DNA of 64,000 nucleotides from Hahella sp. CCB-MM4. GTDB lineage: Bacteria; Pseudomonadota; Gammaproteobacteria; Pseudomonadales; Oleiphilaceae. This document shows, one piece after another, positions 18,196 to 27,291 of this stretch. The translations under genes and the position numbers were made by a program. A model generated the notes under the pieces. The model had not been told where the DNA came from and searched no databases. It saw only the letters and a program-made list of their open reading frames with translations. Every line of letters begins with the position of its first letter. Positions within the stretch are counted from its first letter, which is position 1. Location of the stretch: NCBI RefSeq assembly GCF_002260525.1, contig NZ_MRYI01000001.1, positions 62,001 to 126,000 of the forward strand, in the 5' to 3' direction.

Positions 18196-19425
18196 CTAAA
18201 GCCCCATCGCCTGACGAATAATGGCTTTTTTTACCGGCAACAAAGCGTTCACCCGATTCATCCCTTCATTCCTCAACCAGCTGACCACCGGATTGGTAGA
18301 GGTAAAGCCCCGCTTAAAACTTTCCATAGCGGCCATCATTGCCAGATTTTCCGGCTGGCGCCGTCGCTGATACCGCTTTAATACTTCGGTCTCTCCCGGC
18401 TTCAAGCGTCGGGATTTGGCCCGCTCCAACTCTTCCAGCAACACTCTGACATCCTGAAAGCCGAGGTTGACCCCCTGCCCGGCAAGAGGGTGAATCGTAT
18501 GTGCAGCATCTCCGACTAACAGGCTATTGGAAGCGATATAGTGTTTTGCATGCCGTTGAATCAATGGAAATTTTGCTCTTGGACCGATATTCACAACTTT
18601 CCCGAGAACCCACTCAGAGGCCTGGGCCAATTGTTCTTTGAATGAATCATCATCCAAATCATAAAGCTCGCGACACCTTTCCTGATCAACCGACCAGACA
18701 ATAGAGCAATATTTATCTGAACCTTCTCTGTCGTGTAACGGCAACAGGGCTAACGGGCCAGATTGCAGGAACCGCTGCCGGGCCACGCTCTCGTGTGACT
18801 GCTCAGTTTGAATAGTGGCAACAATGGCCTCCTGACCATAATCCCATTCACGGGTAGGAAGCGACAGCAGCTGCCGCGTTCTGGAAAGTGCACCATCGGC
18901 TCCTATTAGCAGAGAAGCGGTAATGTGATGCCCTTCGGCCACAATACTAACACTGCCATTCACCTGTAGACTTTCCAGAGAAGCTGGTATGACTTCAATA
19001 TTATCGGTGTGGACCAGCTCGGAGTACAAGCTGCTCAACACCCGACTATTTTCCACAATACACCCGAGGTCATCCTCAAACACTTCCGATGCAGAAAAAT
19101 GAATACGCCCAGAACCTTCAGCGTCCCAGACATCCATCTGCACGTAGTGTTGAATGAAAGGAACCACCGGTTCCCAGCATCCCAGTGAATCCAATAATCG
19201 CTGAGACGCCCGGGTCAGCGCGCTGACCCGCAAATCAAAGGATTTAACATCGCTGCCAAGAGGGCCACTTTTCTTGGCCTGACATCCGGTCGGGTCCAGA
19301 ACGGCAACACGATAACCCAGACGAGCAGCCCCTATGGCAGTCGCAGCTCCGACCAATCCACCACCGACCACAACAATATCAAAGACTCTTGTTTCACTTA
19401 ATACGTCAGCTGCGCTCATCGCCAT
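18196..19425 (-). CDS. ubiI: FAD-dependent ubiquinone hydroxylase, UbiI/VisC family
   Basis: 409 residues, a class A flavin monooxygenase. The FAD dinucleotide fold (DIVVVGGGLVGAATAIGAAR), the DG motif (LIGADGALSRTRQ) and the second FAD motif (GDAAHTIHPLAGQGVNLG) are present. By position behind ubiH and pepP it corresponds to E. coli UbiI (C5-hydroxylase of the ubiquinone ring), but it could have the regioselectivity of UbiF or UbiL; sequence alone does not decide. The first ATG (19425) overlaps the ubiH end by ten bases; a second ATG is two codons later. Confidence 0.88.
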   Translation of the reverse strand: MAMSAADVLSETRVFDIVVVGGGLVGAATAIGAARLGYRVAVLDPTGCQAKKSGPLGSDVKSFDLRVSALTRASQRLLDSLGCWEPVVPFIQHYVQMDVWDAEGSGRIHFSASEVFEDDLGCIVENSRVLSSLYSELVHTDNIEVIPASLESLQVNGSVSIVAEGHHITASLLIGADGALSRTRQLLSLPTREWDYGQEAIVATIQTEQSHESVARQRFLQSGPLALLPLHDREGSDKYCSIVWSVDQERCRELYDLDDDSFKEQLAQASEWVLGKVVNIGPRAKFPLIQRHAKHYIASNSLLVGDAAHTIHPLAGQGVNLGFQDVRVLLEELERAKSRRLKPGETEVLKRYQRRRQPENLAMMAAMESFKRGFTSTNPVVSWLRNEGMNRVNALLPVKKAIIRQAMGL

Positions 19426-20723
19426 TCTCTCGCCACACCGGAAACTCCCATGGCCACTTCAGTAAACTGTTCTTTTGCCAACCCCAGCAAGTTAAGACTC
19501 ACCAACCCTAAACTCCTTGCCTGTCGTATCCAGGAGGCCTTCGATCCGAACAGTTTCAGCAATCCATCACTCCCCATAATGGTTCTCGCCTGATCAGCCC
19601 TCTGCATTTCGAAATAGTGATTCAGCACTTCCAGTGAACCAACCTGTTCAACTGTTGTAGTCTGCCGGATGCATTCAGCCAGCGTCATGGCATCCCTTAG
19701 CGCCAGATTGTATCCCTGGCCCGCTACCGGATGCAGGGTGTGAGCAGAGTTCCCTAACAACACCAACCCTTGCCGAAATTGCTCAGAAGCCGTTTTCAGC
19801 TGCAAAGGATAAGTATGGCGCTCCCCTACCCTGATAAAACGACCGGCCCGATGACCGAACACCTTCTGCAAGCGCGCCAGAAAATCCGCATCGCTGATTT
19901 CCAGCAGACCGGGAGCCTGACGTGAGGGCACGGTCCAGACCAAAGCTGAACGAAATTCCCTTTTACCCGCCAGACCCATCGTCGAATCAGAAACATCATT
20001 TTCGCCGCCAGGTGGAGATATGTAGTCCGCCAAGGGAAGTAGAGCCATTGCCCCCTCACCGGTGAAGCGCTCATAGGCGATTTCTTCATGTGACCGTGAA
20101 AGTCCAATATTGGCAATGACCGCATGCTGATGATAATCGGAAACCTTATAGGATATTCCCAGTTGCTCAGCCAGATTTGAGCGTCCTCCATCAGTGACGA
20201 CAACCAAGCGTGCCGACAGCTGTCTTGAGGGAATATCACTGGAATCACCGAGAGTCAGCAGATACCCCCCGGACTGCGCCACCATGGAGCTGACCTTTAA
20301 TGAGGCAACTAACTCAACCTGCCGCTGCTGATGAAAAGCCCGATACAGGTTTCTGCCCAACACTTCATTGGGAACCACATAGCCATAGCAATCCATTCCC
20401 TGCTCGGAAGCGACCAACCGGGTCGCTCCCCACTGACCTTTATCAGAAACATGAATCCGACGGATAGCCGCTGCACTGGACACTACTCCATCCCAGATTC
20501 CCAGTCGGCGGTATATTCGCTCGGTACTGTAGGAAAGAGCTGTAGATCTTGCATCAAAACTTGGGTTCGCGGATTGGTCCGCCGACATCATCGGATAGGG
20601 TTCAATGACCGCGACTTTGAGGCGCTGGGAAGTCTTTGACTGGGATTGTCCTAAGGCCAGTGCCAGGCTCAGCCCAACCAGCCCTCCTCCGACAATCACA
20701 ATATCATAGGGTTCGGTGATCAT
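19416..20723 (-). CDS. ubiH: 2-octaprenyl-6-methoxyphenol hydroxylase UbiH
   Basis: 435 residues, a paralogue of the adjacent hydroxylase. Seen: the FAD fold DIVIVGGGLVGLSLALALGQ, the DG motif VVTDGGRSNLA, and GNSAHTLHPVAGQGYNLALRD, the form typical of UbiH. It hydroxylates the ring in aerobic ubiquinone synthesis at the membrane surface. The start overlaps the pepP stop by four bases (ATGA), and its stop overlaps the ubiI-like start. The pepP-ubiH-ubiI order is the same as in E. coli. It is somewhat longer than E. coli UbiH (392), with an extra segment around residues 225-250. Confidence 0.92.
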   Translation of the reverse strand: MITEPYDIVIVGGGLVGLSLALALGQSQSKTSQRLKVAVIEPYPMMSADQSANPSFDARSTALSYSTERIYRRLGIWDGVVSSAAAIRRIHVSDKGQWGATRLVASEQGMDCYGYVVPNEVLGRNLYRAFHQQRQVELVASLKVSSMVAQSGGYLLTLGDSSDIPSRQLSARLVVVTDGGRSNLAEQLGISYKVSDYHQHAVIANIGLSRSHEEIAYERFTGEGAMALLPLADYISPPGGENDVSDSTMGLAGKREFRSALVWTVPSRQAPGLLEISDADFLARLQKVFGHRAGRFIRVGERHTYPLQLKTASEQFRQGLVLLGNSAHTLHPVAGQGYNLALRDAMTLAECIRQTTTVEQVGSLEVLNHYFEMQRADQARTIMGSDGLLKLFGSKASWIRQARSLGLVSLNLLGLAKEQFTEVAMGVSGVAREWR

Positions 20724-22036
20724 TTGCCGCGCATCAAAGCTTCAATATCATCAATGTCTTTGGGGACATCACGGGTAAATATTTCCGGAGCCTGCTTGGT
20801 AACCAGCACATCGTCTTCAATGCGAATACCAATCCCTCGCCAGCGTTCATCAATATCCTCAAGCTCAGGGGCGATGTATATGCCCGGCTCAACGGTCATC
20901 ACCATACCCGGCTCCAGCACTCGCCATTCGCCTCCGATCTTATAGTCACCGACATCATGGACATCCATTCCAAGCCAATGGCCGGTCCTGTGCATATAGA
21001 ACTTCTTGTAGGCTTCCGTTTCTATCAGTTCTTTGAGTTCTCCCTGCAGCAGGCCGATTTCAAGCAATCCTTCCGTAATCACCCGTACCGCGGCTTCATG
21101 GGGATTATTCCAGTGGTGCCCCGCTTTGACTTCTTCAATCGCTGCATACTGTGACGCCAGCACGATCTCGTAGATGGTTTTCTGCTCAGCGGTGAACTTG
21201 CCGGATACAGGGAAGGTTCGGGTGATGTCTGCGGCATAACAGTCAAGCTCACAGCCGGCATCGATCAATACCAGATCTCCAGACTTTAATTTTGCGCTAT
21301 TGGTAATGTAATGAAGCACACAGGCATTGGCTCCACCACCAACAATCGATGGGTAAGCATTAAAGCGGGCACCTTCCTGCATGAAAACATGCTGAATAGC
21401 CCCCTCAAGCTGGTATTCATAGAGACCGGGCTTACAAATTTTCATTGCCTCACAATGGGCCTTGGCACTGATTTTACCGGCCTGACGCATCACCTTGATT
21501 TCAGCGGGGGATTTAAACAACCGCATATCATGGAGGGTATGTTCCAGAGCAACAAACTCATCAGGTGGATGCGCACCGCTACGAACTTTGCTGCGTAGAA
21601 TATTGATCCATTCCATAACATGGCGATCAAACTTTTCATCCAGCCCCATGCTGTAATATACACGGTTACGTCCTTCCATCAGTCCGGGCAAAATGTCGTC
21701 GATGTCGTTGATCGGAAATGCATCATCAAACAGCAATTCGCTGATAGCATCTTCCTGCCCGACCAGTGTTCCGTTCCAGCGTTCAAAATCCGGGTCTTTT
21801 TCCTTGCAGAAAAGAATAGACTCGCCATGCTCCCGTTCCGGGATCAATACGATGACCGCATCAGGCTCAGGTAAGCCGCTCAGATAGTAAAAATCACTGT
21901 TCTGGCGAAAGGGGTATTCTACATCGCGATTGCGGGGACGCACCGGTGCGGCAGGCAATATCGCAATACTATTCGGAGCCATGGCATCCAATAAATGCCG
22001 GCGGCGTTTCTGATATTCTCTTACTGAAATCTGCAC
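20720..22036 (-). CDS. pepP: Xaa-Pro aminopeptidase PepP
   Basis: 438 residues, removes an N-terminal residue preceding proline. The N-terminal creatinase-like domain is followed by the pita-bread metalloprotease domain. The dinuclear metal ligands are clear: D in LIDAGCELD, D in YAADITRTFP, H in HRTGHWLGMDVHDVG, E in VEPGIYI, and E in GIRIEDDVLVT. Length equals E. coli PepP (441). Cytoplasmic. First gene of the pepP-ubiH-ubiI unit; 208 bases separate it from ygfB on the same strand, with nothing recognisable in between. Confidence 0.96.
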   Translation of the reverse strand: MQISVREYQKRRRHLLDAMAPNSIAILPAAPVRPRNRDVEYPFRQNSDFYYLSGLPEPDAVIVLIPEREHGESILFCKEKDPDFERWNGTLVGQEDAISELLFDDAFPINDIDDILPGLMEGRNRVYYSMGLDEKFDRHVMEWINILRSKVRSGAHPPDEFVALEHTLHDMRLFKSPAEIKVMRQAGKISAKAHCEAMKICKPGLYEYQLEGAIQHVFMQEGARFNAYPSIVGGGANACVLHYITNSAKLKSGDLVLIDAGCELDCYAADITRTFPVSGKFTAEQKTIYEIVLASQYAAIEEVKAGHHWNNPHEAAVRVITEGLLEIGLLQGELKELIETEAYKKFYMHRTGHWLGMDVHDVGDYKIGGEWRVLEPGMVMTVEPGIYIAPELEDIDERWRGIGIRIEDDVLVTKQAPEIFTRDVPKDIDDIEALMRGK

Positions 22037-22244
22037 TCTGGTTTCACTCCATCAATAACCTGACGACTGGACTGTAACTCCCTCTAACAGCCTTAAATTA
22101 CCGGGCCACATCTTTATCTTTTCTCAAGACGCGCCACATTTGAAGACATACCATCTCTTTCAGGACATAGCAGGCGTTACCCAAGACGGCCCAAACATGA
22201 ATGGCCATTGCTCAACATCAACGGCTAATGCCTAAAATAGATTG

Positions 22245-22814
22245 CTAATGCAAAGTAGATCCATGACCAGCAGCACCGGGTCCTGAGGATACGACTCCAA
22301 GCTCATGGTATAAATTCAGGGCTGCCACCTTAACGAACTCAGATAATTCAAGAAGCTGCCTTTCATCCTCATCTGTCCCCGAAACTTCTGAATCAACCTC
22401 TCCGATCGCCAGCAAATCCTGCACAACTTCTTTTACTTCAGGAGACTTTTCCATCAGTTCCGGGCCTTTTACAGAGATCAGGCCTTCTATAAACCCGCGA
22501 CACCAATCCGCCAACGCGGACACACGAAGTGAACATTCTGTGCTGTCTGCTGGTAACCAGGGCTCAAAGCTAAAATTATCCTGCTGCAGATTGGCCTCAG
22601 CAAAACCCGCCACGGCCTGGAATGCCGCCAGGATATTATTGTCGACCTCTCCAGCCAAACCGGCCATCCGCATGGTGTAATCCCACCACTGGTTATTCTT
22701 CGGGGTATCCCCGGTAGCAAATCTACCGCACCACAACCCATGCACAGAAGCTGGCGAGACCTCCGCATTAATTTTTTCCAATAGTTGCTGTAAGGCATGA
22801 TAGGGTTGTGACAT
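22245..22814 (-). CDS. ygfB: UPF0149 family protein YgfB
   Basis: 189 residues, all-helical UPF0149/YecA-like fold. The family pattern ADWCRGFIEGL and the C-terminal DEDERQLLELSEFVKVAALNLY are visible. In E. coli the family member ygfB lies just before pepP, as here. YgfB has been linked to gene regulation and beta-lactam response in Pseudomonas, but a precise role is not evident from sequence. Soluble. The start ATG at 22814 is the first in frame. Its upstream region holds a 21-base tandem repeat and is shared with the divergent TIGR02449/zapA pair. Confidence 0.9.
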   Translation of the reverse strand: MSQPYHALQQLLEKINAEVSPASVHGLWCGRFATGDTPKNNQWWDYTMRMAGLAGEVDNNILAAFQAVAGFAEANLQQDNFSFEPWLPADSTECSLRVSALADWCRGFIEGLISVKGPELMEKSPEVKEVVQDLLAIGEVDSEVSGTDEDERQLLELSEFVKVAALNLYHELGVVSSGPGAAGHGSTLH

Positions 22815-22845
22815 GAAAACTTTTCCTCAAACAATAAACCACCTA

Positions 22846-22887
22846 ATGCTACCACGAGCGCCCGTGATGCTTCCACGAATGGACCAG
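22846..22887. repeat. Two tandem 21-base repeats between divergent genes
   Basis: Units 22846-22866 and 22867-22887 share ATGCT-CCACGA and a C-rich tail. They lie in the 163-base divergent gap before ygfB and the TIGR02449 gene. Confidence 0.6.
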
Positions 22888-22977
22888 CCGCCAGTGACAC
22901 TTAGCAGAGAATGGGTCTGCAACATTGACCACCCTCCAACCCTCTCTTATAGTTAATTCAAGTAGTTAGAATTCTTA

Positions 22978-23196
22978 ATGGAACCCCTGATGGAAGTGTC
23001 CCAACTGCAACAGCTAAGCGACAAGATTGATCGCCTTATCAATAAGTGCAAACAATTGGAAGCTGATAACCATGCCCTGAGAGAATTGCAGGAAGAATGG
23101 CAGCAGGAGCGCATGCAATTATTACAGAAAAATGACCTGGCCCGTTCCAAAATAGAAGCCATGATCAGCCGACTGAAAGCACTGGAGCAACGTTAA
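22978..23196 (+). CDS. TIGR02449 family coiled-coil protein (ZapA neighbour)
   Basis: 72 residues, a single continuous coiled coil with heptads of L, I and M (LSDKIDRLINKCKQLEADNH onwards). The family TIGR02449 is regularly found directly before zapA and resembles ZapB in size and shape. A role in Z-ring organisation with ZapA is likely but inferred. Its stop shares one base with the zapA start (TAATG). The first ATG has no ribosome site; the ATG at codon 5 (22990) has GGAA six bases before and could be the true start. Confidence 0.85.
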   Translation: MEPLMEVSQLQQLSDKIDRLINKCKQLEADNHALRELQEEWQQERMQLLQKNDLARSKIEAMISRLKALEQR

Positions 23197-23486
23197 TGAG
23201 CACCACTCCCAACACCGTCAGCGTCAATATTCTGGAAAAAGAGTATCTGGTGGCATGCCCCCCGGAAGCTCGTGCCCAACTCGAACAGGCCGCAAGAGTA
23301 TTGGACAACAAGATGAAAGAGATCCGCTCATCCGGCAAGGTCTATGGGACAGAAAGAATTGCCGTCATGGCAGCACTGAACCTGACCCACGACCTGTTGC
23401 AGGAGGGTGAGAAATCGACAAAATTCGACACCACTCTTGAATCTTTGCAGAGCAAGATTGATACAGCACTGAAAAGCCTGTCCTGA
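23196..23486 (+). CDS. zapA: Cell division protein ZapA
   Basis: 96 residues. N-terminal globular domain (VSVNILEKEYLVACPPEARAQ) with the family pattern AARVLDNKMKEIR, then ERIAVMAALNLTHDLL and a C-terminal coiled coil. ZapA cross-links FtsZ filaments at the division site. Translation is coupled to the TIGR02449 gene. The 6S RNA gene follows about 90 bases later, the conserved gammaproteobacterial order zapA-ssrS-fau. Confidence 0.95.
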   Translation: MSTTPNTVSVNILEKEYLVACPPEARAQLEQAARVLDNKMKEIRSSGKVYGTERIAVMAALNLTHDLLQEGEKSTKFDTTLESLQSKIDTALKSLS

Positions 23487-23563
23487 TCGACGCGATCTCA
23501 ATCTGCTGACAAAAAAATAAAACTAATTTTAATAACCCCATCTTAATTTGCTGAAGGATTCGT

Positions 23564-23569
23564 TATACT
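23564..23569 (+). promoter_or_regulatory. -10 box of the 6S RNA promoter
   Basis: TATACT lies eight to nine bases before the inferred 5' end of the 6S RNA. A matching -35 is not clear; the upstream sequence is AT rich. Confidence 0.5.
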
Positions 23570-23576
23570 AGCGCCC

Positions 23577-23760
23577 GACTCCCTAGAGTGTTGGCCAGTT
23601 GGATGCGTCCTCGAGCCGATGAATTTTATTTATGGCGGCCGCCTGCGGGTGATGTGTGCAAGTCCCACATTGATGGGAAAGCCTAATTCATCACAGAGGC
23701 CTCCTCCTTGAACCAAAGGGTTCAAGGGCCGTTTCTGACAGCGGCACTTCCGGGGAGTTT
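23577..23760 (+). ncRNA. ssrS: 6S RNA
   Basis: Located between zapA and the 5-formyltetrahydrofolate cyclo-ligase gene, the usual 6S site. The ends pair: ACTCCC and AGTG near 23578-23590 against CACTT and GGGGAGT at 23746-23758, forming the closing stem. Inside is the well-conserved hairpin CCTTGAACC-AA-GGGTTCAAGG (23706-23727), found also in E. coli 6S. A G/C-rich arm GGCGGCCGCC around 23635 borders the central bubble. The RNA mimics an open promoter and binds sigma-70 RNA polymerase in stationary phase. Ends are accurate to a few bases only. Confidence 0.9.
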
Positions 23761-23791
23761 TTTCGCGTTCAGGGATTTTTCACAGACGCTC

Positions 23792-24373
23792 ATGAACAAA
23801 ACCACCATTCGTCGCCAGATGCGACAAAAGCGACGCTCACTGTCCGCAATTCAACAGAAACAGGCATCAATACTTCTCGCCCGTCAGATCGAACGTCACC
23901 ACTTACGATTTCAAAAGCGCTGGGCGTTGTATTTTGCGAATGACGGCGAAATATCTCCTGCCATTTGGCTAAAAAAAGTATCGGACCGCAATCACGCCGT
24001 ATATCTACCTGTACTCCATCCTATTCATCATAACCGTCTCTGGTTCTTGAAGCTGGATGCCAACACGCGGCTAAGAAAAAATAAATACGGTATTTTTGAG
24101 CCCGACCCGAGAACCACTTCGCGAACGCCTGCCTGGGCACTCAATGTTATCTGTTTTCCATTGGTCGCATTCGATACCACGGGAAATCGGCTGGGGATGG
24201 GCGGAGGCTATTATGACCGCACCTTTGCGCCAATCAGGACCCGAATCAAGAAACCAAAGCTGGTCGGACTGGCACACGATTTCCAACAGGTGGAAGAACT
24301 TCCAAGTGAGCCATGGGACATTGCACTTCACGGAGTGGCCACGGACAGAGCCTTCTACCGCTTCGCTAGGTAA
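23792..24373 (+). CDS. fau: 5-formyltetrahydrofolate cyclo-ligase
   Basis: 193 residues; converts 5-formyl-THF to 5,10-methenyl-THF with ATP. The basic N-terminus IRRQMRQKRRSLS and the signature GMGGGYYDRTF (nucleotide/folate loop) are visible, as is the late GLAHDFQQVEELPSEPWD. I chose the ATG at 23792; an upstream in-frame ATG (23708) lies inside the 6S RNA and would add an unrelated stretch. Co-location with 6S RNA is the conserved ssrS-fau (ygfA) arrangement, and the two are often co-transcribed. Confidence 0.94.
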   Translation: MNKTTIRRQMRQKRRSLSAIQQKQASILLARQIERHHLRFQKRWALYFANDGEISPAIWLKKVSDRNHAVYLPVLHPIHHNRLWFLKLDANTRLRKNKYGIFEPDPRTTSRTPAWALNVICFPLVAFDTTGNRLGMGGGYYDRTFAPIRTRIKKPKLVGLAHDFQQVEELPSEPWDIALHGVATDRAFYRFAR

Positions 24374-24424
24374 TGCAACATATCGGATGTTAGCGGACAA
24401 ACCTTACGACGCCCCATAAATGAC

Positions 24425-24457
24425 AAAAGCCCAGTCTGCAGTGCATTCCGGGCTTTT
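24425..24457. terminator. Bidirectional terminator between fau and the small membrane gene
   Basis: AAAAGCCC and GGGCTTTT face each other across 17 bases, giving a stem with T runs on both strands. It suits the plus-strand fau transcript and the minus-strand small gene ending at 24488. Confidence 0.7.
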
Positions 24458-24487
24458 GCTTGCCATTCGGCATTGGCGGATAGACGT

Positions 24488-24640
24488 CTAATTTGCTTCC
24501 TGAGAATCATCGGCAATCGATGAAACCAGAGGAGCATCAACACGCTCCTGGTTGTAGCCAAAGGTGGTAAATCCACTGATCACCAACCCAAGGCAGAACA
24601 CAACCACAAGCATGACCATGACGTCAGGCTTGCGTTTCAT
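24488..24640 (-). CDS. Small single-span membrane protein (50 residues), unknown function
   Basis: The frame runs ATG at 24640 to TAG at 24488, with GGGGGA seven bases before the start. The product has a basic N-terminus (MKRKPD), one hydrophobic segment (VMVMLVVVFCLGLVISGF, residues 7-24) and a polar acidic tail ending SIADDSQEAN. This is the layout of a small inner-membrane protein with the tail outside. It lies between the fau terminator and a 207-base gap before ilvA; that gap (24641-24847) shows no other gene. I do not recognise the family. Support comes from the ribosome site, start, membrane pattern and terminator. Confidence 0.6.
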   Translation of the reverse strand: MKRKPDVMVMLVVVFCLGLVISGFTTFGYNQERVDAPLVSSIADDSQEAN

Positions 24641-24847
24641 TTTTCCCCCTAACTTTTTAGTTTTCAGCTATTTATGTCGTCGGGACTCCTCCCGACATTT
24701 CCTAGCTTCGAGCCTCTAATGCCTTGTGCTCTTGTTGATACCGCAAAATTTATAGTTATCAGACGACTACATAAAAGTCTTAACAATCAAGTATAGAAAA
24801 GATTGCTAAACTTGTGTACTTTTTATCGTCAGTTTTTTATTTACTGA

Positions 24848-26365
24848 TCATGCCCCGAGAAATAAACGATAAGCGGGGTTATTTGTCTCTTCCCAATAGC
24901 GGAAGCCGACCGTATCCAGCATCTGCTTAAACTCTTTCATATCCTTATCCTCAACTTGCGCCCCCATTAAGACACGGCTATAGGCTGCCCCATGGTTGCG
25001 ATAGTGGAACATTGAGATATTCCACCGGGCCCCCAGCGACATCAGGAACTTCATCAAAGATCCAGGGCGTTCAGGAAATTCAAACCGAAAGACTTTTTCA
25101 TTGTTCAGATTAGGTGAGTGACCGCCCACCATATGGCGAATATGCATTTTCGCCATTTCATTATCCGTCAAATCCAACACCGGCAGATCGTGTTTTTCCA
25201 GTGCCTCCACGAGCTCAAGACGCTCGTGCTCACCCTCACGAATCTGAACGCCCACAAATATCTGGGCTTCATCAGGATTAGAATAACGATAATTAAATTC
25301 CGTAATATTGCGCTTGCTCAAAGCCTGGATAAATCGCTTAAAACTACCGGGGCGCTCAGGAATTTTCACTGCCAGGATCGCTTCACGCTCTTCGCCGACC
25401 TCCGTCCTTTCAGTGATATAACCCAGGCGATCAAAATTCATATTGGCGCCACTGATAATCGCCACCAGATTTTCATCCTGGATATGCTCACGGGTAACAT
25501 ATTTCTTGAGTCCGGCAACGGAGAGCGCGCCAGCCGGTTCAGCAATGGACCGGGTGTCCTCAAAAACATCCTTGATGGCGGCACAGATCTCGTCCGTGGT
25601 GACGGTAATCACTTCATCAACATGGTCTTTGCAGATATCCCAAGGCAGCTTACCAATCTGGCGAACTGCCACCCCATCGGCGAATATTCCCACTTCCTTC
25701 AACTTTGCGCGCCGCCCGGCTTTCAGAGCTGTCTGCAGGCAGTTCGAATCTTCAGGCTCTACACCAATCACCTTGACGTCAGGGCGTAGATATTTGACGT
25801 AGGCAGCAACGCCGGCAATCAAACCACCGCCTCCAACAGGAACAAATACTGCGTGGATAGGCGAGGTATGCTGCCACATGATCTCCATACCCACAGTTCC
25901 CTGGCCAGCGATTACATCTTCATCGTCGTATGGCGGGATGTAGACGAATCCCTTTTCTTCCACCAGTTTGGCAGCATAAGCTGCAGCTTCATCAAAGGCA
26001 TCGCCTTTGAGAACCACTTTGGCCCCTTTTGCCTTGACCGAGTTCACCTTGATTTCCGGCGTGGTCTGCGGCATTACGATCGTCGCTCGAATTCCCAGCC
26101 TCTGCGCAGCCAGCGCCAGACCCTGCGCATGATTTCCCGCCGAGGCGGCAATGACACCGGTAGCCTTCTGAGCATCTGATAGCTGCGCTAGTTTGTTATA
26201 TGCCCCACGCAACTTGAACGAAAAGACCGGTTGAAGGTCCTCTCGTTTCAGCATCACATGATTGTGAAATCTATGGCTTAGCAGGTGGGCATCGTCCAAT
26301 GGCGTTTCAATCGCCACGTCGTAGACTTTAGCGTCCAATATTTTTTTAATGTAACGGTGGGGCAT
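24848..26365 (-). CDS. ilvA: Threonine ammonia-lyase, biosynthetic (IlvA)
   Basis: 505 residues. PLP enzyme that deaminates threonine to 2-oxobutanoate, first committed step to isoleucine. The PLP lysine is in FSFKLRGAYNKL, with the glycine-rich loop PVGGGGLIAGVA and SAGNHAQG. Two C-terminal ACT-like regulatory repeats (about 330-410 and 425-505) fit allosteric control by isoleucine and valine. I chose the ATG at 26365 because relatives begin with M-x-YIKKIL; a TTG 12 codons upstream is less likely. Divergent from rpiA across 185 bases. Confidence 0.95.
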   Translation of the reverse strand: MPHRYIKKILDAKVYDVAIETPLDDAHLLSHRFHNHVMLKREDLQPVFSFKLRGAYNKLAQLSDAQKATGVIAASAGNHAQGLALAAQRLGIRATIVMPQTTPEIKVNSVKAKGAKVVLKGDAFDEAAAYAAKLVEEKGFVYIPPYDDEDVIAGQGTVGMEIMWQHTSPIHAVFVPVGGGGLIAGVAAYVKYLRPDVKVIGVEPEDSNCLQTALKAGRRAKLKEVGIFADGVAVRQIGKLPWDICKDHVDEVITVTTDEICAAIKDVFEDTRSIAEPAGALSVAGLKKYVTREHIQDENLVAIISGANMNFDRLGYITERTEVGEEREAILAVKIPERPGSFKRFIQALSKRNITEFNYRYSNPDEAQIFVGVQIREGEHERLELVEALEKHDLPVLDLTDNEMAKMHIRHMVGGHSPNLNNEKVFRFEFPERPGSLMKFLMSLGARWNISMFHYRNHGAAYSRVLMGAQVEDKDMKEFKQMLDTVGFRYWEETNNPAYRLFLGA

Positions 26366-26518
26366 AACGTATTCAGAAACAATTGGGTGAAAGGGGGCCA
26401 AATAATATCCAGAATCCGCCCTGATCGTCTACAGTAAGTCACAGATTCTCTGCTATACAGGTGAATATCCGGGAGTATTTAGTCACGGTTAGCGGTGTAT
26501 GAAGTCTCGTCAGATGTT

Positions 26519-26524
26519 TATAAT
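26519..26524 (+). promoter_or_regulatory. Likely -10 box for rpiA
   Basis: A consensus TATAAT 26 bases before the rpiA ATG. The matching -35 position (TGTATG at 26496) is weak. Confidence 0.5.
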
Positions 26525-26550
26525 GCCTGCATTTAACCACGGGGCGCACC

Positions 26551-27228
26551 ATGAACCAAGACCAACTCAAGCAAGCCGTCGCCATGGCGGCTATCGAATA
26601 CATAAAACCTCACCTGGACAATGACACTGTACTGGGCATTGGCACAGGCTCTACAGCAAACTACTTTATTGATGCACTGGCAGAGCTGAAAAACCATTTT
26701 GACGGCGCAGTAGCGAGCTCTGACGCTTCCGCTGAGCGGCTGAAGAAGCATGGTATTCCCGTCTACGATCTGAATTCCATTGCAGGTTTTGAGTTTTATA
26801 TCGACGGCGCTGATGAATCCAATCACCAACTGGAACTGATCAAAGGCGGCGGCGCTGCGCTGACCCGTGAAAAAATTGTGGCTGCCAATGCCAAGACCTT
26901 TATCTGCATTGCAGACGAATCGAAATGGGTGGATGTTCTGGGCACCTTTCCCCTTCCGGTTGAAGTAATTCCCATGGCTCGAAGCTATGTTGCGCGCGAA
27001 CTGGTTAAACTTGGAGGCGATCCGGTTTACCGGGAAGGCTGTGTTACAGATAACGGCAACATCATTCTTGATGTTTTCAATCTTCGCATCATGGAGCCCA
27101 AAAAGCTTGAGGCTCAAATCAACCAGATTACCGGCGTCGTTACTAACGGAATTTTCGCGCAACGCTCAGCTGATGTATTGCTCCTGGGAACGGCTGAAGG
27201 CGTTAAAACCTTCAAAAAGCCAGAATAA
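26551..27228 (+). CDS. rpiA: Ribose-5-phosphate isomerase A
   Basis: 225 residues; interconverts ribose-5-phosphate and ribulose-5-phosphate. Seen: the phosphate loop [22 protein letters not shown] with catalytic acid, [12 protein letters not shown] with the catalytic region, and DNGNIILDV near the C-terminus. Length close to E. coli RpiA (219). Start ATG follows GGGGCG. The ilvA/rpiA divergent pair is common in pseudomonads. A 19-base tandem repeat and a hairpin follow the stop. Confidence 0.96.
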   Translation: MNQDQLKQAVAMAAIEYIKPHLDNDTVLGIGTGSTANYFIDALAELKNHFDGAVASSDASAERLKKHGIPVYDLNSIAGFEFYIDGADESNHQLELIKGGGAALTREKIVAANAKTFICIADESKWVDVLGTFPLPVEVIPMARSYVARELVKLGGDPVYREGCVTDNGNIILDVFNLRIMEPKKLEAQINQITGVVTNGIFAQRSADVLLLGTAEGVKTFKKPE

Positions 27229-27241
27229 CCCCTTCCTCTAT

Positions 27242-27279
27242 GCCTTTGCGGCAGAGCCAAGCCTTTGCGGTGGTGCCAA
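27242..27279. repeat. Two tandem 19-base repeats after rpiA
   Basis: Units 27242-27260 and 27261-27279 both begin GCCTTTGCGG and end CCAA, with three mismatches between. The second unit forms one arm of the hairpin 27265-27291. Confidence 0.8.
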
Positions 27280-27291
27280 TCACCGCCGCAA
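27265..27291 (+). terminator. Hairpin after rpiA
   Basis: TTGCGGTGGTG and CACCGCCGCAA form an 11-pair stem with one G-U around a five-base loop, 37 bases past the rpiA stop. No long T run follows. Confidence 0.5.

Noticed and set aside
26366-26401. TTG start giving ilvA 12 extra residues
   Set aside because: Relatives begin at the MxxxYIKKIL segment, and the extension is not conserved-looking.
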